DNA of 14,974 bases, from assembly GCA_015143735.1 (NCBI GenBank), contig VKHC01000234.1, positions 1 through 14,974 on the forward strand, written 5' to 3'. Shown here in pieces: positions 7,682 through 14,974 of the stretch (positions are counted from its first letter, which is position 1; the number at the start of each line of letters is the position of its first letter). Both the position numbers and the translations under genes were made by a program. Below the pieces are notes generated by a model, which was not told the DNA's origin, did not search any database, and saw only the letters and a list, made by a program, of their open reading frames with translations. The DNA comes from Synura sp. LO234KE. Its lineage: Eukaryota > Sar > Synurophyceae > Synurales > Mallomonadaceae.

Positions 7682-8994
7682 TTTCTATTTTTTTGAATTG
7701 CACAGAACTACGGAGCAGTCGCAGGTCGACGGGGATGAACCTACAGTGCGTACAGGGATCAACACGTCCACCCACTTCCAGTTCTCGGGCATAACGAAGC
7801 CGGTGCGAGCTCGGTAGAGCTCTTCAAGAATCCTGGCGGGAGAGTGACCATTGAAAGGGGAAGCTGAGCAGCTACATTTTACGAAATGCGTGGCACTGAT
7901 GAAGGAAGTGGATAAGAAAGGGTCGTAAGCCTGATCATGCTGGTTGAATTTGCCTTTTTCGGAAACCCTTCTACTGGAAAGGGCAGTCCTCACACTCTCC
8001 ATACCAAATAAATGCTCCAAGAGAAGCGTCAGTGGAATCTCCTCGGACGGATATACCTCCCTGGCCACGTACCTCACTGTACCTGGCAAGCAAGAGCAAT
8101 ACCAATTCAACAAATTTGCCACGAGCGCCTGCCCCGTACCCTAGTAAGAGAGTTTACTGAGATCGGTAATTACCGGTTTCCACGCTTGTATGGACATACC
8201 TATTTTAGAGAATGCCTCCTCCGCAAGAATCGGCTCAGAGGGGTACCTTACATAGAGTGCTCTTCTATCTACAAATATCCCGATAAGAGTCGCCATATGA
8301 GAGCCTACCAAGTCTCCAGCCAAATCACTAGCAGAAGAAACTTTCAGATCTGCACACAAGGCCAATTGTACAAGCCCTGCCACAGGATTGGACAGGTCAA
8401 GTTGACTGGGTCCACCAAACACTTCCTACGAGCTAAATTCATCAAGTTCAAAGAAGAAATATTCCTGATACTGTCCACAGCGGCCTTCCTAGAAGAAACA
8501 AAGGATCTACAGGACCATATCTGCTGACACTTCATTAACGTTGGCAAGCACATCCGCAGTATTTATTTTACAATATGGAGGTAGAAGATTTCGATATCCT
8601 ACATCCCTGTCGTCAATCCCATCATATTGTAGCGAAGGATCTAAGAAGCTAGGCGGCGAGAACTTACTGATTCGGAAGTTTGTATCGATGAGGATGAAAA
8701 TCAAATTCATTAGAGCTCGCCGCAACAACCGAAAGAGCGATATTTGCTCTCGATTTCCATCTGGTAATGACGAGCCTACAACGAGGAGGCTTCATCAAGC
8801 ACTACAATGAGCGGCGGAGACGCTTTCTGTGCCAATTCATACTTTTTATATTCCTTAATGGCGCTGAAAAAAGTTAACTGCGGCCCCACGGTATTCTTCC
8901 ACCTCGTTTCAACGAGGATAGCTAGTTTGATTACAGAGGAATTCAACCCAGTTCCGGAAGACTTGAATCGCGCTTTCGGCTGATTTCCCAGCGC
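7682..8994 (-). pseudogene. Decayed Crinkler-like gene: P-loop ATPase plus restriction-endonuclease-fold C-terminus
   Basis: Three protein-like segments in order. At 8776-8994 (73 codons with stop) lie SSGTGLN and a Walker B, PPLIVVLDEA (8788-8811). At 8507-8728 come LRRALMNLIFILIDTN, FSPPSFLDPS and LLPP. At 7682-8428 come a hydrophobic helix pair, LYVRYPSEPILAEEA (near 8213-8260) and WKWVDVLIPV (near 7771). This series recalls a family seen in fungi and other eukaryotes and linked to Crinkler-type proteins, in which an ATPase is followed by a nuclease-like domain. In-frame stops lie at 8776, 8507, 8489, 8426 and 8141, and the frame changes between 8776 and 8750; some could be intronic, since 8489 follows a pyrimidine tract ending in CTAG. 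The acidic and lysine positions expected of the nuclease appear replaced. No Walker A was found upstream. Confidence 0.5.
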
Positions 8995-9269
8995 TCACAC
9001 GAATCGGTGTGTTTGTTTGCTAAGTAAGTTCAACAATGCTTTGGGATGTCCTGGTCTGTCATGGACGCATAAACAAAAGTAAAGCCAAGACTAATCTGAG
9101 TGTTCTATAGTCAGCTTTTTAATCAATTTAGATTATCCGTATCCCGAAGACTGACAAAATACAAAATACGGAGCATAGATCTTTCTATCACTTTCATTCT
9201 TTTTGAGATAGTATTCAATATGATTTAAACATTGATCACTTATGTTTTGATTCGGATTGACGTAAGCTC

Positions 9270-9510
9270 AGCCAAACGCTTCCTTATTCAAACTCTCTGA
9301 TTTCACATAAATTGAGTTCAGATGTACGAAAAACTGCTCTCCCACCTGCTAGGACAAGGGGGGTCGAAAAAGGGTCTGATGATTCTCCTTCGTCTTCAAC
9401 AAGGGTAAGAAAGCTTCCAGATTTTCCGCGTCACCAATTAATTCAAAACCATCTTTATTCCCCAGTTCATTAAATCACCGTTCAATTTCACTTGCCAAGC
9501 CGAGGGGTTA
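9270..9510 (-). pseudogene. Possible further fragment of the decayed gene
   Basis: A protein-like stretch, LASEIER, then after one TGA FNELGNKDGFELIGDAENLE and AFLPLLKTKENHQTLFR, ends in a TAG preceded by a strong pyrimidine tract (which could also be a splice acceptor). A 26-codon open piece follows. It lies upstream of and on the same strand as the Crinkler-like remnant and may be its N-terminal part. I recognise no domain; the charged helical composition is the only support. Confidence 0.25.
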
Positions 9511-9519
9511 GTTTTCCCG

Positions 9520-11990
9520 TATTCACAGGCCTGGAACTATTATCATCATTCTCTATCGACCTCTTCATGGCGATCAGATCTAAGCACCACAGATTTCAGC
9601 TATGAACCGGTCAGTCCCTGTCTCCCCACTCTTCAATTGTTAAAAACTAAGAGTTTACGTAGGAATAACCGAGAATCGTCGAGGAACGACGAGTTTGTTT
9701 TCGAGTGACTTTTCGAGGATCGCCAAGAAAATTACGACAACACGATGAGATCTTTCCGAGATCTTTACACTTCTGGGTTTGTGTAAAGAGTAAGCGGTAG
9801 AATCGATTCAGTCCATGATAAGCATTCCATCGTTGACGTTGGATAGGCGAAATGTACGTACGTCGTTTTTGTACAATTATGAACCCTCCTATAATTCATT
9901 GTAATTTTAAATTTTTGAAATTTCTGTGCTGGGCTTGAAACTCGAGACGGGTGAACGTCGGAATGTGGAAAGTTATAGTCGAAAAATAGTGCTTTGAATA
10001 TTTTAAATAATCAATAACGATTACGTCATTGCAGGGTGGGAAGTAAATACCAAATTTTTTAAAACATGCCGAATGCAGTCATCAAAAGCTCTTGCATGAT
10101 TCACGTGTTGAAATAAACAAGCCAGTACAGATCATATTCACAAATAAATTGATCAAGACTGGTTTATATTCTCAAATGAACCGATCACGAGCGGCTTATC
10201 ATCAGTTAACCCGACAAATAATCGCGTTGTGGGACCGGTTTTACCTTTTTTTGTCTTAAACTTGAAATATTAACATGGATTAAACGGAAATTATCGTGTT
10301 GTATAAACGAAATGACTAGCCCGTAATGATAGGGCGTTTATTACTTTCAACTAGCATCATGTAGGGCTTGCGTCCTTATCCTAGTGGGATCAGAAAGTCC
10401 AGTCCCCTCTCTGCGATGGTTACAGGATCAGTTACTTACTTGTGAAGACGATTGGGATAGCAATTAAGATTTCTTGTTTTCCGCTGTCTTCGATTGACGC
10501 GGAGGCGGAGGAGCTTCTCATTTTCTGGAAAATTTTTACAAAGCGAGAAGAACTCATACGTCTAACTTCCTATCTCTGTAAAGACGAAGGTAAAAATTGC
10601 GTGGAGTCTTAATTCGAGCTGATGGCCACGTAAGCCAGGATCCACTTCTTAAAAAATTCTACCACTTCAACCAAACGGAGATTCTCTTGATAACATAACG
10701 GCATATCTGCCTATGTCTCAAGCTGTAGGTAAGATCTCTATGTAAATCAACCTGTAATCATCCTTTGGACAGAACAGACTGCCGTTCTTCCCTTATAATA
10801 CTCCGCCAGATTAAGATTTCATATAAGATTCACTTATTTTGCAAGAGACCATGAGCTGAGAACCGATGTTTTTAGTCTGCCGTAGTCGATCGTGCATAGA
10901 GTTGACGGATCCGAAGCCTTTGCGATTCGTGAGACAAGTCCCCTTATTGCTTTTCTGGCCAACTACAGGGTAGAGTAGAAATGACTTGGTGCCCTGAGAT
11001 CACACTGTTTTAGGGTATTCACAGACCTCTATTTCGCTTATTCGCTGACAATCGTATTCTTATTACTTAGAAGTGCTTGCAGCTATCCCCCCACTACTAG
11101 CTAAGTATAAAAACATGTCAACTAGAGATTTGGGGACACTGCGCGTTCATTCTTAGCATTTCCTCAGAGCGCAGTATCAGCGAGCCACAGTCACCTATCT
11201 TTTTGTTTGTGTCTAGTCGCCACGGATAGTCTTTGGGATTCCTTTACATCTCAAGAGGCAGTAGAAAAAGTCTACCAGGTAGAGTTGCGTAGTAGGGTGG
11301 GGGGCGGGTACTGGGACTGCATCTTTGATCTGCCACGTATACCCCATACCCTCCATACACTTGCCTCCTTCTGTTCATTGTAACTTGTCGTTTCCGAGAA
11401 CCCATGCCTCCCTGTCGCCTCATACACACCTCCTGCTCTCATTCTGTTCTCCTCCCCCCGGCCAGTTGTTGGGAAAGTTCTAGGAGATACATGGGAGGGA
11501 TAAAAAGGCTGTTATATCGAAAGTCGCCAGGTTAGGCTTTGCTGCCAAGATTCAACTGTAACGGATACCGTTCTTCGTCGCAGGCTCAAGTGGAGAAGAG
11601 TCTAGATAGCAGCATTCGCACACCTGGGCTGGATCTAGAATCGGTTTCTTTTCACTCTGGGGAACATCAACATTGCGTTGAGGATGCAGTCAGTTGCGTT
11701 TACGCAATTCTATAAAGTAAATAAACTGGTTTATTTGCACTTATACCGTAAATTTAGAAGAGCTAGCATTTGCTAAAAATTGGATATAAAAAAATTGGCC
11801 CCTTTCGTCAAAAATGATCTCTTCATCCTCACGCCTCCAATCTTATCGTAAGCCCGCTTGAGAACTTTCTTTCCAATCATGAAACCGGAGTTCATTCTGA
11901 GAGCCACAACCATGTATCAGAATGAGCATGAAATTGCTTACTATCGTCTCAACTATAATACCACTTTTCACTTAATGCTCAGCTGCCCCG
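9520..11990. other. Long stretch without a recognised gene
   Basis: No open frame with protein-like composition on either strand, no RNA gene recognised. Minor textures: five CGAG tetramers in 9668-9719 with a small inverted repeat (TCGTCG/CGACGA), AT-rich blocks near 9900, and isolated TATA-like strings near 11107 and 11500. Decayed transposon sequence cannot be excluded. Confidence 0.5.
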
Positions 11991-12715
11991 TGACTGATCC
12001 CTCTCAATCTTTCTGCTACCTTCTCCTCAATTCAAAAGCCCCGCCTCTTCAGTAATCTCATTCTCTTACCCTCTATCCACCTCGCATACGTATACCCTTG
12101 ACTACTCTGTACACTCATCGTCTCTACCATTTTTTCTCCTCCTATATAGCACTCTCCTCTACTGTGTATTCTCAATGCCCTGCATCCCATACCTGTACGA
12201 ATTTTGTTCCCTTTCCTCTTCTCCCCTCGACTCCCTTGCTACTCCCTTGGTACTTCCTTAACTCCAATCCGATTGCACCCCAATTTACTCCTGTACCGAA
12301 TCTCACCTCCCCCCCTTACCCTTTCTGTGCCTAATCTGCACCTGCATCCCTTATGTCTCTTGTTTACTGCATCTCCGTTCCCATCCCTTACGTCTCCTGT
12401 GATACATCTCCCTTCACATCCCTAATTCCTCCTGTACTTCCTTATGACATGTCCCTTATCTTATCTCTAATCTCACCTGCCCCGATAGCCCTTGCTTACC
12501 CTCACAACAGGTACCCGTAACGTCACTTCCTCACATCTCCTCCTTGTTCTCCCCCCCCCATCCCTAAGCCCTCTTGTCTCTCCTCTCCCGACTTATAAGT
12601 CACCCCCTCTGTATCTCATTTCCTATCCGATACCGAGCTTCCCTCTCACGATACATTCCTCACTACTCCTTGTGCTATTTTCTAGTATCTTTCTATGTCT
12701 TACGTAACAGACGTC
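11990..12715 (+). repeat. Pyrimidine-rich low-complexity tract
   Basis: About 700 bases with very strong C+T bias on the plus strand and degenerate recurring words such as CATCCCTTA, CCTCCTGT, TCTCACCT and CATCTCC. No exact period is evident. Open frames over it (12098-12707) are a by-product of composition. It looks like a degenerate satellite or expanded polypyrimidine sequence. Confidence 0.6.
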
Positions 12716-14640
12716 GTTTCGTTGCTTAGTTATTATACTTTCTTTATATGTCTTGCTTCAATCTCTCTGCAATATTGTCCAGTTTTGCGTCGATGTTGCT
12801 TCTTTAAATTAAACTTAATATTTGAAATATTTCCCAGAATATGATATGCCCCATCGGAATTTTTGGGTGGAGGTGGAGCAAAGCATGCGAGTTTCGTCCA
12901 AATTTGCTAGGTGTCGAACCGCAAGAGAGGAAAATTTATGCATAATGATAAATTAATATTTGAAATTAATTATTGGTTAACCCTATCACAAAATGTCCGA
13001 TTTACGTTGTTTAAATCAAATATTAGAATAACCGTAAAATGACATGTGACATGAAATAGACACTGGCGTTTGAATCCCTTTCTTTATCCGTTACATCTGA
13101 ATGAAATATTAGATGGATCTTCACAGACCAGCCGCATCTGCTCCTGACGCGCTCAAAGAGTCGAGAAAGAAGCGGATAGATTCTTCGGGACACGTTCACC
13201 AATATGAAAGCGTCTAGGAGCCGACGTCTGCTGCGACTGAGAGGGCTCTGTCGTCGCGCTAAGCGTCCCATTGTGTTTTGTCTGACTATGTCGTAACTTT
13301 TTCAAGACCGGAGAAATGTGCTCGCGAATGTCCTATCAGGCGTCTCCTGCCTGCCAGGCCTCCGTCACGTGCATTTTCAATGAGTTCTCCATGCACGGGA
13401 CCTCATCGCTCAATCGTGTAAACCTGATCGAGTAAGTAGTGTCCAATGAGGAAACCGCGTGAATTCTGCCCTGGGTCTGTTGCGTTGCTGAGAAGTAAAC
13501 GGCGAAGTATTGCATTTCCGTGAGTGCGTGTTGTTGGCCCAGCGCAAGAAGTGCCACTGGGTGCAAACAACATAAAGGCTAAAACATTCTTCGGCGTGGC
13601 GCAATTGGAGCTGGAGGTGGAAAATCCGAGAAAGAAGCTGCATATTTTGCCGGTCCTTGCGCTGCAGTGCGAAGTGTTGTCACAGTTCTACCGGCCCAAT
13701 CGCGCAGATTTAAAATACACTGAGTCTCTTTGCGATGAGGCCTACTAAGTGCCCGCAAAGAACTAGTTTTTGGAGTTTGTCCTCGTAGATGTGGCGTTGT
13801 CGAAATCGGTAACCACACCGTTTCTTGACGGGATCGAGCTAATCTGCAGCAGTCTTGGCCCCAAACGGAAGCAAAGGAGCCATTGTCACACCATATACGT
13901 TGTCTGTTTTCAAGAAACCTATCTGTACGATAGTATGGTATAGGTTATGCTCCAGGACAGAGAGAAGTGGTTGCAATAGCTAGATTATTGGCTGAAGTCT
14001 ATTTCGGGTATGCTGCATTTTGGGTCCATAATAATAGGGAGAAATATCCAAAGTAACAGTGTTTCTTGCCCAAGAAAGAATTTAATACGAGAACTCGTTG
14101 CAGATAGGATTGAAAAGCATTTTCATTACCTGTTTCTCAGCTCCGTCCATAGTAGGCGTCTGAGGACTGTTTCCATCCATGTTCGAACAGACGAGGAGAG
14201 GCGCGACTCCAAATTTACTCTTTGAAGGTATTCATCGCACGCCAAGTCATTTGAGTAAAAGGCGTAGTGGAAGAATCTTTAGTCGACGCAAAATTGTTCG
14301 ATGCAAGAGATGATCCGGTCAAAAGTTATTTTCATACAGAATTTGTCCCTTTAGGATTGATGGTTCTGAAAATCTGGATTTCATCAGCTGGAAACATTTT
14401 CCCATCTCGTGCTTCTTCACAAGGCCTAATAGTAGGCCAAGTAGATCGGCTTTGCCAGTGAAATTTTTTCATAAAATTTGAAAACGCGGACAGCCGGGGG
14501 CGATACCACCTGCTCGATTCATGGCGTAGATTACGAAGCTATGAATTTGAAACAATTAGAATTGGAGTAGAAATTGTTAGAGGCAGTTTGTAATTACTGC
14601 CGCACGTCCTGAAACTTGTTGATATCATTTGCTTGTCGGA
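12716..14640. other. No gene recognised
   Basis: Short overlapping open frames on both strands at 13020-13820 and 14010-14460 without recognised motifs or convincing splice extensions. AT-rich at 12800-13000, where TTAATATTTGAAAT occurs twice about 140 bases apart. Could be decayed mobile-element sequence; not assignable by eye. Confidence 0.45.
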
Positions 14641-14718
14641 AAAGTATATATATTTTAATCATTTGCTGATTATTACGTGTTTTATATCGTCGTAAAGTAC
14701 CAAGTGTAGGTCACCACG

Positions 14719-14931
14719 GATAAGGACTTATCTGCCTTATATTGCCCTCCCCTCTATTCACCTGCCTCCATCCGTGTACCAAAATCCGTACTATAGTGCG
14801 CGCACTTTAGGAACACTAAAGTAAACACAAAAAGAAAGTACCGCACTATAGGAAAACTTATTTTTCACACTATAGCAAGCGGAAGTTTTTGTAAAATACA
14901 CTTTAGGAAAACTTAAGTAACCGCTAAAGTG
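14719..14931. repeat. Array of CACTWTAG motifs and hairpins
   Basis: CACTWTAG occurs forward at 14803, 14844, 14868 and 14899, and its complement CTAWAGTG at 14791 and 14924, with a near copy CTAAAGTA at 14816. Two forward copies (14844 and 14899) are followed by GAAAACTTA. Pairs form inverted repeats: 14791-14810 (near palindrome), 14804-14822, and 14898-14932 (ACACTTTAG/CTAAAGTGT). A perfect GATAAG-GA-CTTATC hairpin lies at 14719-14732. It probably belongs to a repeat element continuing past the right end. Confidence 0.7.
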
Positions 14932-14974
14932 TAAAAAATGGTTTGGGGAAAAACTTACTGTAGATTTCCGAAAA

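Noticed and set aside
8012-8527. 171-codon plus-strand frame
   Set aside because: Antisense to the Crinkler-like remnant, where the minus strand carries recognisable motifs.
12098-12707. Three plus-strand frames rich in Pro, Ser and Leu
   Set aside because: By-product of the pyrimidine-rich tract.
13023-13818. Overlapping frames of 74-82 codons on both strands, considered as a retroelement
   Set aside because: No protease, reverse transcriptase or zinc-knuckle motif, and competing frames on both strands.
14010-14461. Two plus-strand frames and a protein-like minus-strand stretch near 14300-14460
   Set aside because: No recognised motifs or splice support; short and in conflicting frames.
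1-14974. tRNA genes, rRNA, CRISPR arrays, bacterial operons or ribosome binding sites
   Set aside because: No tRNA T-loop with matching arms, no regular direct repeats with spacers, and the intron-rich gene excludes a bacterial reading.

Overview
The window looks eukaryotic. Its main gene, on the minus strand, is broken by short introns (56 to about 200 bases) with GT...AG borders and matching phases, and its domains (KAP-family P-loop NTPase, SAM-like repeats, single-ankyrin-repeat exons) point to an animal or close relative. An early-branching invertebrate such as a sponge would fit the compact introns and the domain mix, but nothing in the sequence fixes the species.

Layout. (1) 37-5595, minus: a multi-exon gene I reconstructed from splice sites. 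Its tail resembles the C-terminal part of a Kidins220-type KAP domain and comes first, followed by three SAM-like repeats, a Gly/Asp/Ser linker, then a KAP NTPase head with Walker A, membrane segments and Walker B. After that come a receiver-like segment and a helical segment. The gene either stops at 780 or splices on through a 46-base exon into ankyrin repeats that run off the window. (2) About 5913-6885, minus: a partial, frameshifted copy of the first three exons, offset by 1386 bases from the live copy, with a nearly identical core and diverged flanks. (3) About 7682-8994, with a possible extra piece at 9270-9510, minus: a decayed gene of the Crinkler-like class (P-loop ATPase joined to a restriction-endonuclease-fold C-terminus), with several stops and a frameshift. 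(4) About 9520-14640: no convincing gene; a long pyrimidine-rich tract lies at about 11990-12715. (5) 14719-14931: a dense array of an 8-base motif in both orientations plus hairpins, probably the edge of a repeat element.

How the parts relate. The KAP gene and its broken copy show local tandem duplication with signs of sequence exchange between copies. KAP, ankyrin and SAM modules suggest a membrane-anchored ATPase scaffold. A decayed Crinkler-like gene beside a duplicating multi-domain NTPase makes this a plausible fast-evolving accessory region, possibly tied to defence or self-recognition; that function is inference. All family assignments rest on motif recognition by eye, without any database search.
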